A stretch of 47,378 nucleotides of DNA from Candidatus Thiodiazotropha endolucinida (GTDB lineage Bacteria > Pseudomonadota > Gammaproteobacteria > Chromatiales > Chromatiaceae): assembly GCF_001715975.1 (NCBI RefSeq), contig NZ_MARB01000031.1, forward strand, positions 1-47,378, in the 5' to 3' direction. Below, piece by piece: positions 35,178-44,063 of this stretch. Below the pieces are notes generated by a model, which was given only the letters and a program-made list of their open reading frames with translations, did not search any database and was not told where the DNA came from. Within the stretch, counting starts at the first letter, position 1; every line of letters starts with the position of its first letter. The position numbers were made by a program, and so were the translations under genes.

Positions 35178-35921
35178 ATGAGCAAACAACTGAAAATCGA
35201 TGCAGAGTACTGCGAACGAATCATCCTGGATTCCGGTGATTCCGTCTGTCTGCGGATGGTCCGGCCTACCGATAAGGCGACAATGCAGCGCGCCTTTACT
35301 GAGCTTTCCGGACCTTCCCGCCATAAACGGTTCTTCGGTGCAAAACAGTCCCTCACCAAGGAGGATCTGCGTTATTTCACTGAGACTGACGGCTGGGACC
35401 ATTTTGCCCTGGGGGCGGTAGTCATCGGTGAAGATGGCCATGAAGGGGACGGGCTGGGAGTGGCCCGTTACATCCGGTTGCAGGAGGACTACGAATGCGC
35501 GGAAGTCGCCATTACCGTCATCGACCGAATGCAGGGCAAGGGAATCGGCCGCATGTTACTGGAACGCCTGGCCACTGCGGCTATCGAGCGGGGCATTCTG
35601 AAATTTCGTTTCGAGTGTCTGGCCCATAACCAGGAGATGCAAAACCTGGTAAAGAAGGTCTGCCGTGTTGTTGAGACCCATTCTGACGGTGAGATCATCA
35701 TTGCCGAAACCGACCTTCCCCGCCAGGATCCGGAGACTACCCCGATCACCCAGGAGCAACTGTTCCTTTTTTATGATCTATTTCGTGCCATGGCGATCCA
35801 CTCTGTGGATCTACAGATGAGCCTGAACCGGGCGGCTGTGAATCGGACCATGAAGTCAACTTTCATAGGCGCCGACCTACTGAAGCGGATCAAGCGCCCT
35901 GACCTTTTCATGTCGCGCTGA
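35178..35921 (+). CDS. GNAT-family N-acetyltransferase
   Basis: A 247-residue protein with a GNAT fold: the acetyl-CoA-binding motif A is the region QGKGIGRMLLERLATAAIERG (Q/RxxGxG/A present) near residue 125, after the VARYIRLQEDYECAEVAITV beta strands. Family members acetylate amines on small molecules or proteins; the target is unknown. A C-terminal extension of about 70 residues after the fold (LFYDLFRAMAIHSVDLQMSLNRAAVNRTMK) is helical and not part of the core. Start: the ATG at 35178 has GGAGG with seven-base spacing; the ATG at 35172 is too close and earlier frames lack a site. Confidence 0.85.
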   Translation: MSKQLKIDAEYCERIILDSGDSVCLRMVRPTDKATMQRAFTELSGPSRHKRFFGAKQSLTKEDLRYFTETDGWDHFALGAVVIGEDGHEGDGLGVARYIRLQEDYECAEVAITVIDRMQGKGIGRMLLERLATAAIERGILKFRFECLAHNQEMQNLVKKVCRVVETHSDGEIIIAETDLPRQDPETTPITQEQLFLFYDLFRAMAIHSVDLQMSLNRAAVNRTMKSTFIGADLLKRIKRPDLFMSR

Positions 35922-35950
35922 GACCCAGGGCGGGAAGAAAGCTGGATAAC

Positions 35951-35977
35951 GATAAAAAAGTAGGGCCGTGTAAGCCC
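35951..35977 (-). terminator. Rho-independent terminator downstream of the membrane fusion protein gene
   Basis: On the minus strand GGGC (35977-35974) pairs with GCCC (35966-35963), followed by TAC and a T6 run. It lies 59 bases after the stop of the fusion-protein gene. The stem is short, so strength is modest. Confidence 0.5.
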
Positions 35978-36015
35978 GGCATTGACCTGTTCCGATATCG
36001 TCCTGAGGATAGTCC

Positions 36016-36026
36016 TTAGGGCCTGT
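36016..36026 (+). repeat. Relic MITE end beside the membrane fusion protein gene
   Basis: TTAGGGCCTGT matches the outer edge of the complete MITE's right end. It lies 10 bases beyond the stop of the fusion-protein gene. Only a single end remains. Confidence 0.45.
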
Positions 36027-36035
36027 ACGGAAATT

Positions 36036-37046
36036 TTACTCGTCGAAAACCTGGAACCGGTCACCCGGTTTGATCTCGGGTGACACCACTCTTACCCATC
36101 CCTTCTGCGGACCATTGGAGCGCCCCAGGTAGACCACTGCAATCTCGTTTCCATCCGGACGTTTCAACCAGTATTGCTCGTAACGCTGCTGAAGCGCACG
36201 CTCGGGTATCAGCACGGCGCCGGAACGCATCGGAATATCCAGTGCCAGGTCGACCCTCAATCCCCCCCTGTATGCAGGCAGGCCGGTGGAGAGTTCGAGT
36301 TCAAGATGTATCTTGCGTGACTGCTCGTCGAATGCAGGTGATATCCTGATTATCCTGGCCGGCAGTTCCTCTTTCAGTTCCGGCAGATAGACTTTGAGTC
36401 CCACATCCGCTTGTGTCTGCAAGGCCTGATACTCCGCCACACTGAGCGCAAATGGTGCCACCAGGCGACTGTAATCGCCTATCTCGACCACCGGTTCTCC
36501 GGCGCTGACCCACTTGCCCGGTTCGACATGGCGCGCGATTACCCGCCAACCGGCCGGTGCCTCGATGCAAAGCCGCTCCTTGCGCTCTTTCAATATCTCA
36601 GCCGCAATAATTAACGCTTCGATTTGGGTTTGGGTCTTGTCCAGATTGCGCTGTGCCGTATCCATTTGGCTTTGGGTCGAGCTGTTCTTTTTCAACAATT
36701 TGCTATAACGGGCCACCTCCTTTCGAAAATAGGCTTTGTCAACCTTCAATGCCTTGCGTTCTGCTTCATTTGCACGCAATTCAAGATCCAGATAGGTATC
36801 ATCAAGACAAGCAAACGGCACTCCCTCCTCGATACGGTCGCCAATATCAGCATTTACGGATGTGATACGCCCCGCTTGTTCTGCTGAGAGGGTTAGCTTT
36901 GAGTGGGCCCGGGTAAAACCGGACTGTATCTCTCTTTGCACTGCGGCTTTCACCTGCACTAAATTTTCCGCTGCAAAGAGCCCGGAGACAGAAATCACTG
37001 CGAAGAGTAAAGACAATAAAACGCGCAATCTCATAGTGCGGTACAT
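36036..37046 (-). CDS. Periplasmic adaptor (membrane fusion protein) of an efflux system, orphan
   Basis: A 336-residue HlyD/RND-adaptor-type protein. Signal peptide: RLRVLLSLLFAVISVSGLFAA. The lipoyl/biotin-like half GRITSVNADIGDRIEEGVPFACLDD is followed by a coiled-coil hairpin (about 85-155, with many K/E/Q), then the second lipoyl half (APAGWRVIARHVEPGKWVSAGEPVVEIGD) and the beta-barrel region. Adaptors of this kind link an inner-membrane pump to an outer-membrane channel. No pump gene follows on this strand: the next downstream feature is a MITE relic about ten bases past the stop, then the opposite-facing GNAT gene. ATG at 37046 or 37034. Confidence 0.85.
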   Translation of the reverse strand: MYRTMRLRVLLSLLFAVISVSGLFAAENLVQVKAAVQREIQSGFTRAHSKLTLSAEQAGRITSVNADIGDRIEEGVPFACLDDTYLDLELRANEAERKALKVDKAYFRKEVARYSKLLKKNSSTQSQMDTAQRNLDKTQTQIEALIIAAEILKERKERLCIEAPAGWRVIARHVEPGKWVSAGEPVVEIGDYSRLVAPFALSVAEYQALQTQADVGLKVYLPELKEELPARIIRISPAFDEQSRKIHLELELSTGLPAYRGGLRVDLALDIPMRSGAVLIPERALQQRYEQYWLKRPDGNEIAVVYLGRSNGPQKGWVRVVSPEIKPGDRFQVFDE

Positions 37047-37300
37047 CCTATAACTCGGGCATAGACTGAGACTGTATATGCAAAGTTAAAACATATGATG
37101 CTCGGATCGAGTTAACTGTAGTTACCCTGTTGATTAGTGTAACGGGTATCAGGTCACTGATTTTTAATGAATATCCGGTCATTATCACATTTTTCCTGAT
37201 GGCATGCGAATCATATAGAAACCTGCCACTCAACATAACTTGTGTATAAGTGTGTGTATGTGTGTAATCAAATCATTGCATCAGCGGAGTCTTCAATATC

Positions 37301-37576
37301 ATGGCCACTGCCGAAAATCTGGTCCGCAAACAGATCATGCTGTCTACCGACAACATTGAAAAACTCGACAAACTGTCCAAGCAGCGCGGCACTTCTGCTG
37401 CGGAGATCGTAAGACTTTCGATAGAATCCTATGATCCCGATTCAGCGGACATAGAGGAAAATGAATTGCTGGAACTTGTTTCCGAACGCTTGAAAGAAGC
37501 GATCAAGGAGACAGCCAGCACCAGGAGGCGTCTCAATAAAGCGCTCAAAACACTGGCGTCACAGGAAACGAAATAG
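37301..37576 (+). CDS. Ribbon-helix-helix (CopG-like) DNA-binding protein
   Basis: A 91-residue protein. Its N-terminal 45 residues fit the ribbon-helix-helix fold: a beta strand (VRKQIMLST) followed by two helices (IEKLDKLSKQRGTSAAEIVRLSIES), as in CopG/Arc regulators. The second half is an acidic then basic helix (ENELLELVSERLKEAIKE, STRRRLNKALKTL), likely for dimerisation or partner binding. The stop overlaps the start of the next gene (TAGTG), so the pair is translationally coupled. TG-rich repeats (GTGTG tracts, 37240-37270) just upstream could be its operator. An antitoxin-type or autoregulatory role is inferred. Confidence 0.75.
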   Translation: MATAENLVRKQIMLSTDNIEKLDKLSKQRGTSAAEIVRLSIESYDPDSADIEENELLELVSERLKEAIKETASTRRRLNKALKTLASQETK

Positions 37577-37761
37577 TGTCAGGTTTTAAAGAGATGCTGT
37601 TGGATGTACTGCGTCTGACAGACGAAGTAAAGCGCATGAATAAGGACATCGAACGGGTTGAGTCAATCATGCTCGATGTAGACAAGCGGGTGGTTCGCCT
37701 GGAAACCATCGTCGAGATTGCGAAGTCACAAGGCGGCCAACCAAAACTGCCAAAGAAGTAG
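37576..37761 (+). CDS. Small coiled-coil protein coupled to the RHH gene
   Basis: A 61-residue protein starting with GTG at 37576, overlapping the previous stop by one base. It is almost entirely helical with heptad spacing (LRLTDEVKRMNKDIERVESIMLDVDKRVVRLETIVEIA), and a basic tail (KLPKK) that might contact nucleic acid. No enzymatic motif is present and I do not recognise a family. Because it is coupled to an RHH protein, a toxin-antitoxin-like or regulator-partner role is possible but unproven. Confidence 0.6.
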   Translation: MSGFKEMLLDVLRLTDEVKRMNKDIERVESIMLDVDKRVVRLETIVEIAKSQGGQPKLPKK

Positions 37762-37792
37762 TGAAAAGTGAAATCGTGGCGGCTTTAAAAGG

Positions 37793-38188
37793 CTATGCTG
37801 CAGTCTCCGGGGGCCGTTCGGTCATGGGATGCAATCTTGCTTCCGCCTCGATCCGCTTACCATTGCCCCACGCCCTTACCGCTTTCACAAACCAACCCTG
37901 ACGCGTCGGATGCGGGCGGATGATATCCTGTTCTACAACGAAACTGCCATCGCTGTAAAAACGGAGCTGCCCGAATTTCACACCCTTTTTGTCATGCCAG
38001 TCACCGACCAGTTCATACTCACTGCTTGATGGATCGCGCTCAAGCCGGTAGTTGGCTTCGATCGGTTTTTTCAAGTCAATATCCTTCTGATCAAACCCCA
38101 GCCTGGCAGTCTCTTCATACATTCGATCGATGATTTTATTGGCGAGTACTCTGATCTTGTAGTAACGGATAGCGATTATCTCATCCAT
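37793..38188 (-). CDS. Hypothetical protein
   Basis: A 131-residue soluble protein that I do not recognise. The N-terminal half is helical (IAIRYYKIRVLANKIIDRMYEETARLGF), the second half has short strands with many aromatics (ELVGDWHDKKGVKFGQLRFYSDGSFVVEQD, GWFVKAVRAWGNGKRIEAEARL), which looks like a small beta-rich fold. There is no signal peptide or membrane segment. The start is the ATG at 38188, preceded by GGAGG with five-base spacing; an upstream in-frame GTG overlaps that site. It is convergent with the RHH/coiled-coil pair. Confidence 0.65.
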   Translation of the reverse strand: MDEIIAIRYYKIRVLANKIIDRMYEETARLGFDQKDIDLKKPIEANYRLERDPSSSEYELVGDWHDKKGVKFGQLRFYSDGSFVVEQDIIRPHPTRQGWFVKAVRAWGNGKRIEAEARLHPMTERPPETAA

Positions 38189-38648
38189 CACAGCCTCCAC
38201 TTTGATTGCATTTACCTACCGGATCGATACAGTCGCGATATTGACTCAATTCTGTTTCATTAGGGTGACTATTTCCTGAGGGATTTTTTACAGTCAACCA
38301 GATTCTCTTAGGCCTACGCAAGCAGTAAATAAAGACAAAAAACCGGGACATGCCGGCTAGAATGGATACACCGGATCACCTTATGACACTATGAATCTGA
38401 GAGTGACAGGCTGGTCATTGAAGGTGAGGGCGTTTTTGTACGGCACAGTAGAGATCTGTGTATCATATCAACAATAAGCAGATCGACCACATAACCGGAC
38501 CGGTATCTTATGATTAATCAGTCAAAGAATTGAAGTACATTAAATGATAAGTATGTAATCGACTCTCATCTTGATTTCACGCAGCTGTCATGCCTGATAA
38601 TGATCATCACGCAATCCATTCAGTAAAAATCGGGTCAAACACAAAACG
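38189..38648. other. Intergenic between hypothetical gene and alpha/beta hydrolase
   Basis: About 460 bases, no supported gene. It contains a minus-strand terminator-like stem plus T-run (38337-38358). Divergent promoters for both neighbours must lie here. Confidence 0.4.
38337..38358 (-). terminator. Terminator-like stem with T6 in an intergenic region
   Basis: Minus strand: CCGG-CATGTC-CCGG with a possible G-U and A-U extension, followed by six T. No gene on that strand ends here, so it could end a short untranslated RNA or act as an attenuator upstream of the hypothetical gene. Confidence 0.3.
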
Positions 38649-39536
38649 ATGGCTCATGAGACAAAACTGGTGAAGCTCCCGGACAGCAGGCATCTGGCGT
38701 ATGCTGAATATGGAGACCCCGAGGGGGTGCCGGCCATCTACTTACACGGCTTTCCCGGCTCCCGCCTTGAGGCTCGTCTGTTCGATCTGCCGGCGCGTCA
38801 ACACGGACTGCGGGTCATAGCACCGGACCGTAATGGTCTGGGGCTGTCAGATCCAAAACCCGGAAGACGACTCATTGAATGGGCGGTGGACGTGGAGGCT
38901 TTGGCCGATAACCTGAAGCTAGAGCGGTTCTTTCTGATAGGCATCTCAGGTGGCGGACCCTATGCCCTGGCCTGTGCGCACAAGTGTGCTGAACGCTTGG
39001 AAGGGCTGACCTTGGTCTGTCCACTGGCCCCCCTGGATCAACCCGCTTTGCTCGAAGCCATGCGCTGGCCAGCCAAAATCAATTTCAGGTTAATTCGAGA
39101 CACCCCCTGGCTTTCGAATATCAGTTTCCGGTTTTCGGTCGTACCGCTGACACAACTCTGGCCTCAGTGGATATATCAGATAATGCTTGGCATGGCACCA
39201 CCACCTGATGTTGCCGTCCTCAACCGCCCTACAGTACGCAAGGCGATAACCGCCTCTATCCGAGAAGCGGTACGTCAAGGGGCAGATGGAGTGCTGCAAG
39301 AGATGTCCCTGTATACCCAACCATGGGGATTCGACCCGGCAGAGATCACCATTCCGATACAACTCTGGCACGGTACAGCCGATAAAACAGTGCCTATTCT
39401 ACATGGCCTCACACTTGCCGAAAGATTGCCTGAGTGTGAGATGCACATCGTGGATGGCGAAGGACACTTCTCCCTGCCGATTGACAGTATGGAAAAGATT
39501 CAACGACAACTCATCGGCAGCCGGTCCAAGGTATAA
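38649..39536 (+). CDS. Alpha/beta hydrolase
   Basis: A 295-residue alpha/beta-hydrolase-fold protein. Oxyanion region HGFPGSRLEARL near residue 33, nucleophile S100 in the GISGGGPYA elbow, an aspartate in the HGTADKTVP strand and the histidine in DGEGHFSLP, making a full Ser-Asp-His triad. It opens with the APDRNGLGLSDP motif common to the haloperoxidase/epoxide hydrolase/esterase branch. Substrate cannot be read. It lies upstream of, and convergent with, the BASS-family gene. Confidence 0.85.
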   Translation: MAHETKLVKLPDSRHLAYAEYGDPEGVPAIYLHGFPGSRLEARLFDLPARQHGLRVIAPDRNGLGLSDPKPGRRLIEWAVDVEALADNLKLERFFLIGISGGGPYALACAHKCAERLEGLTLVCPLAPLDQPALLEAMRWPAKINFRLIRDTPWLSNISFRFSVVPLTQLWPQWIYQIMLGMAPPPDVAVLNRPTVRKAITASIREAVRQGADGVLQEMSLYTQPWGFDPAEITIPIQLWHGTADKTVPILHGLTLAERLPECEMHIVDGEGHFSLPIDSMEKIQRQLIGSRSKV

Positions 39537-39575
39537 AACAAGCGGAGGTCAATATACGGTAACGGTTAGGCTTGA

Positions 39576-39598
39576 AGTGCCGCAGGGCGGCGCACTAT
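39576..39598. terminator. Hairpin between hydrolase and BASS genes
   Basis: AGTGC (39576 on) pairs with GCACT at about 39594-39598, with further G-C pairs inside. No T-run follows. It could be a bidirectional structure at the convergent junction. Confidence 0.3.
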
Positions 39599-39643
39599 AA
39601 CTCAAGTACCAAGGGAATACTATTGCTGACCATGCCTCATCCA

Positions 39644-40552
39644 TCATGGATTGCGACGCGACCAATAGCCCGCCAGCATCGAACCGGTCAGATTGTGCCA
39701 GATGGAAAACAACGCACCGGGTAAGGCTGCAGCAACAGAGAAATATTTCACTGCAAGCGCCACGCCAAGACCTGAATTCTGCATGCCTACCTCAATCGCC
39801 AGAGTACGACATACTCGCTCGTCCCAGCCCAATATTTTCGGTAACCAATACCCACCCAAAAGGCCGAGCAGGTTGTGCATAACAACCGCCAACGCAATAG
39901 CCATACCCATATTGGCCAGATTGTCCCGGTTGAGCGATACAATAATCGCGATAATCACTACGATCGCCAATACCGAGAGCAAGGGAAAGATGTGTTTGAA
40001 TGCACCAAGCTTACGACCGAATAGCGTGTTTACCAGTACACCCAAAGTTACCGGTAACAGCACAATCTTGAAGATGGACCAGAGCATGCTGGCTACCGGT
40101 ACAGGTACTTTCTGTCCCACATAGAGCCAGGTGAGAATCGGCGTGGCAATTATCGCGAGTAGTGTAGAGGCCGTTGTCAGGGTGATGGATAACGCAACAT
40201 CTCCACGGGCCAGAAAACAGACAACATTGGATGCCGTGCCACCGGGACAGGCCCCCACCAAAACCAGCCCTGCCATCAGGTAGGGCGGCAATCCCGACAC
40301 CACAGCTATTAGCCAGGCTGCAAAGGGCATCACCAAATACTGCATGAAAACACCAAATCCGATGACAACAGGCTTTTTCAATATATCAGTGAAGTTCTTC
40401 CAGGTAAGGGTCATACCCATGCCGAACATCACCACGCCAAGCAGTGGCACGATCGCAGGTTTCATATCGACAAAGAGATCGGGCTCAGCGTAGGCAATCA
40501 GGGAAAACAGCAATGCCCAGATAGGAAACAATCGTGTGATATAAGTAATCAT
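39644..40552 (-). CDS. Bile acid:sodium symporter-family transporter
   Basis: A 302-residue protein with about ten hydrophobic helices. Family landmarks are visible: GMGMTLTWKNF near residue 43, and LVLVGACPGGTASNVVCFLARGDVALSITLTT near 92, which is the crossing-helix substrate region of BASS proteins. A second G-rich segment comes near the end. Bacterial members import pyruvate, pantothenate or other organic anions with sodium; the substrate is not clear. The ATG at 40552 is preferred to a start 14 codons earlier, as it gives a family-typical N-terminus directly before helix 1. Confidence 0.85.
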   Translation of the reverse strand: MITYITRLFPIWALLFSLIAYAEPDLFVDMKPAIVPLLGVVMFGMGMTLTWKNFTDILKKPVVIGFGVFMQYLVMPFAAWLIAVVSGLPPYLMAGLVLVGACPGGTASNVVCFLARGDVALSITLTTASTLLAIIATPILTWLYVGQKVPVPVASMLWSIFKIVLLPVTLGVLVNTLFGRKLGAFKHIFPLLSVLAIVVIIAIIVSLNRDNLANMGMAIALAVVMHNLLGLLGGYWLPKILGWDERVCRTLAIEVGMQNSGLGVALAVKYFSVAAALPGALFSIWHNLTGSMLAGYWSRRNP

Positions 40553-40730
40553 TATCAACCAAAGCCGCCAAGAAACGGGTATCAGGCACAGCAATCCCCC
40601 TTCCCCACTCTTTTTTCATTACTCTGAATAATTTGTACAATCCTGCTCGATCTGTCTGGTAAATTTCAGCCGATTGCAAATATACCGGAGTGCTTGAGAT
40701 TAATATGTTCGGATGCTTGCTGATGCACGT

Positions 40731-43700
40731 TTAGCGGACGACTGGAAGCCAGCGGCGTGTACCACCGCTCAAACGGTCGGGTTCCATATCAAGGAGTTGC
40801 GCGAATTTCACGGTATCAATCGGTGGACTGATAAGATACCCCTGAAAAAAGTCACAGCCCTGCCGCCTTAGAAACTGATACTGCGCATCGGTTTCAACGC
40901 CTTCGGCAAGTACAATCAGACCCAGGTTTTTTGCCATTGCGATGATGGTGGAGGTGATCTCCATATCCTCTCGTTTATGTGGAATTTCATCGATAAAGGT
41001 TTTGTCGATTTTCAGTTCGTCCAATGGCATGCGCTGCAGATGAGCAAGAGAGGAATAGCCGGTGCCGAAGTCATCTATTGAGAGGTGAAATCCCATCCTG
41101 CGCAACTGATTCAACACCTCAAGTGATTCCGTCTCCCGTTCCATAATGGCGCTTTCCGTCACTTCGAACGAAAGCTGTCCAGTCAGATACCCGGTATCCT
41201 CTACAATTTGACCGACCTTCTCCACAAAATCTCCCTGCCGCAGTTGGTGCACGGAGAGATTGACAGCCAGGGATAAAGGGGGGTGTCCTTGCTCCAGCCA
41301 CTTTTTACCCTGTGTGCAGACTTCACGCAGCACCCATTCACCGATTCGATTGATCAACCCCGTCTCTTCTGCCACCGGTATAAACAGCCCGGGTGAGATA
41401 TCACCCAGCTCCGGATCGCGCCAACGCAATAGTGCTTCGGCGCCTACGATATTGCCGCTCTCGAATTCGATCTGCGGCTGATAGGATATCGTCAGACTAT
41501 TTTCTGCAAGCGCGTGCCTCAGGTTATTGTGGATTTCTATGCGCTGGCGAGCAGCCCGGGTCAACTCTTCCGAGAAATAACAGAAACGACCACGACCCTC
41601 CTTTTTCGCCTGATAGAGTGCGGAATCCGCGTGCTGCAGAAGCGTTTCCGCAGTGACACCATGCTCGGGAAACAGACTGATACCGATACTGGTGCCAACC
41701 TGCAGCTCGAGTCCCTCCTGAAGTTGGCAGGGTTCATTCAAAGTCTGGATGATATCGGTGGCGAGTATGGCAGCATCCTCAAGATGGTCAATCCCCTGCA
41801 TCAATACCGCAAACTCGTCACCGCCGAGACGCGTCACCAGGTCACTTTCACGCAGGCGGTGGTTGAGTCGAGCCGCGACCAGTTGCAGTAATTCATCGCC
41901 AATCAGATGTCCATAACTGTCGTTAATATCCTTGAAACGGTCAAGGTCCATGACCAGGAGCGCCACCCGCTCCTGTTTGCGGTGGGCTGCCTTCAGGCCA
42001 TATTCCAATTGGGACATGAGAAGGCGTCGGTTGGCCAGGCGAGTCAACGGATCATGATGAGCCAGATACTCCAGTTCGGCCTCCGTCTGTTTTAATTGAC
42101 TGATATCGGAAAATACACCTACGTAATATTTCAACTTGTCCTGATCATCGTAGACACTGCTGATACTCAGTAACTCGGGATAGATTTCCCCATTCTTTCG
42201 CCGGTTCCAGATCTCACCCTGCCAATGGTCGTTGGATTGCAGTTCGCCCCACAATTTTTTATAGGATGTCAGATCGTGTTTACCCGATTTCAGAATATTT
42301 GGGCGCATTCCGAGGGCTTCCGTTTCTGTGTAACCGGTTAATTCTGTAAACGCCTGATTCACCATACGGATGAATCCATCCCCATCGGTTACCATCACCC
42401 CTTCATGAGTATTCTCAAACAGTGTTGCGTAGAGGCGCAGGCGGGTTAGCTGTTTGTGGCGTTCGGTAATATCTTCGATTACCGCAATATAGTGAGTAAC
42501 CTCCTGCTGGTTATCGATGACCGGCGTCAAAGTATAAGCGGCCTGATAATCGGTACCATCGTTTCGGGTGTTGGAAATCTCACCGCGCCAGGTCCTGTTT
42601 GAGTTCAACGCTTGCCAAAACTCACTTAGAACCATTCTGTCCTGTAAATCAGGATCCACAATATCATCTATCGTGAGACCACTGATTTCATCATGCTGAT
42701 AACCCGTCAGCTTATAAAATGCCGGATTTGCCCATAATATCGAAGCATTGGTGTCTATGATCGCTATAGCGTTGGGCGTCGCTTCCAACGCCTCCCTCAA
42801 CAGTAACAATTTTTCTTCTTGCCGATTTACATTTGTCAGATCCCTCGCAACATCGAGGGAATAATCCGACTCCTCATGCCTTAGGTATTTCGAGTTCACT
42901 TCCACCGGCACGAGTCCACCATCTTTTTTGCGATAGAAGGTGGTTGTGGTCAGGCTGCCTTGTATCTTCAGATCTGCCTGTATTCGCCTCCAGCTACTCT
43001 CATTCTCAATAGTATTACTGACCTCCCATGCCATCTTGTTACAGAGTTCATCCCGACTGTACCTCAGCATGTTGCAGGCTTTATCATTGACCTCGATGAT
43101 ACGCCCCGATTCGGAATCGATGATATAAATGGCATCGTCGATCTGTTCCATAAGATTCAACAGAAAGACCTTTTGCTGGGCTTCACGTAAGTTACTCTGT
43201 GTTGTCTGCAGATCCCGACTGGTGCGGGCCAGGGTTTCGTGCAGATACTCCACATATCGTCCCTGCAGGGCCTTGACGATATCGTGACGTGTTATAAGGC
43301 CGCATAACTGACCGTCAGTACGTACAACCGTGAGACGACGGATATGCTTGCCTTCCATCACCCGTGCGGCCTCCTGCATGGGTATGCCGGCATGGCAGGA
43401 AACCACAGGAGTTTTCATCACCTGGTCTACGGTTACCTCATCATTTTGATCCAGTGTCTGAGCCAAATGGACGATGTCACGCTCAGTCAATATGCCTTCC
43501 GGTTTTCCCTCTTCGCAGACTACCACGCAGCTGATATGGCGTTCAGCCATGAGGCGTACAGCCTTTACCACTGTATCGGCCGGATTCAGTGTGACAACAT
43601 GACGTGTCATGGCGGATTCGACAGTTTTCAGTTCGACCAGATACTCCATCCCCATGTGATGGAGAAAATCGGCTTCGCTGACCAGCCCGACCAGATAGCC

Positions 43701-44063
43701 TTGAGAATCGACAACCAGCAGGTGCCGAAAATGCTTTTCGGTCATGATGCGGTAAGCATCATGGAAGTCTGTATTCTCATCCGCCGTAAGAGGGTTGAGA
43801 CTCATTACATCGCACATCGAGATATTATCGATGGACAGATTCTCTGCCATGAGTCTGATCGCATCCTGTTCCGTAAAGATCCCGATGGGACGCCGATCCT
43901 TGTCAATCGCCACAATACAACTGATCTGTTTTTCTTCCATTCGCAACAGGACTTTGCCAATGGGGGAGTCGGCAGAGACAGTCTCGACATCGGTGGTTTG
44001 AATTTGTTTCAGATTAAGGGCTGACGTCATTTGTGGCAATTTACCCCAAGGCAGCGAGATCAT
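40731..44063 (-). CDS. Quadruple CBS-triple PAS-GGDEF-EAL protein
   Basis: An 1110-residue soluble c-di-GMP enzyme with no membrane helix. Four CBS motifs span about 17-75, 82-140, 146-205 and 212-270 (VVEEGKPEGILTERDIVHL-type pattern), then a coiled coil (272-300), three PAS domains (about 300-410, 420-535, 543-655), GGDEF 665-835 and EAL 840-1095. GGDEF (748-752 region, RLGGDEF) has the RESD inhibitory site. EAL keeps E876-A-L, DDFGTGYSSL (997-1006) and EVTES. All catalytic marks are present. CBS pairs usually bind AMP, ATP, SAM or similar, so the cell's energy or SAM level could set its activity. The ATG at 44030 (Met12) may be the true start. Confidence 0.9.
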   Translation of the reverse strand: MISLPWGKLPQMTSALNLKQIQTTDVETVSADSPIGKVLLRMEEKQISCIVAIDKDRRPIGIFTEQDAIRLMAENLSIDNISMCDVMSLNPLTADENTDFHDAYRIMTEKHFRHLLVVDSQGYLVGLVSEADFLHHMGMEYLVELKTVESAMTRHVVTLNPADTVVKAVRLMAERHISCVVVCEEGKPEGILTERDIVHLAQTLDQNDEVTVDQVMKTPVVSCHAGIPMQEAARVMEGKHIRRLTVVRTDGQLCGLITRHDIVKALQGRYVEYLHETLARTSRDLQTTQSNLREAQQKVFLLNLMEQIDDAIYIIDSESGRIIEVNDKACNMLRYSRDELCNKMAWEVSNTIENESSWRRIQADLKIQGSLTTTTFYRKKDGGLVPVEVNSKYLRHEESDYSLDVARDLTNVNRQEEKLLLLREALEATPNAIAIIDTNASILWANPAFYKLTGYQHDEISGLTIDDIVDPDLQDRMVLSEFWQALNSNRTWRGEISNTRNDGTDYQAAYTLTPVIDNQQEVTHYIAVIEDITERHKQLTRLRLYATLFENTHEGVMVTDGDGFIRMVNQAFTELTGYTETEALGMRPNILKSGKHDLTSYKKLWGELQSNDHWQGEIWNRRKNGEIYPELLSISSVYDDQDKLKYYVGVFSDISQLKQTEAELEYLAHHDPLTRLANRRLLMSQLEYGLKAAHRKQERVALLVMDLDRFKDINDSYGHLIGDELLQLVAARLNHRLRESDLVTRLGGDEFAVLMQGIDHLEDAAILATDIIQTLNEPCQLQEGLELQVGTSIGISLFPEHGVTAETLLQHADSALYQAKKEGRGRFCYFSEELTRAARQRIEIHNNLRHALAENSLTISYQPQIEFESGNIVGAEALLRWRDPELGDISPGLFIPVAEETGLINRIGEWVLREVCTQGKKWLEQGHPPLSLAVNLSVHQLRQGDFVEKVGQIVEDTGYLTGQLSFEVTESAIMERETESLEVLNQLRRMGFHLSIDDFGTGYSSLAHLQRMPLDELKIDKTFIDEIPHKREDMEITSTIIAMAKNLGLIVLAEGVETDAQYQFLRRQGCDFFQGYLISPPIDTVKFAQLLDMEPDRLSGGTRRWLPVVR

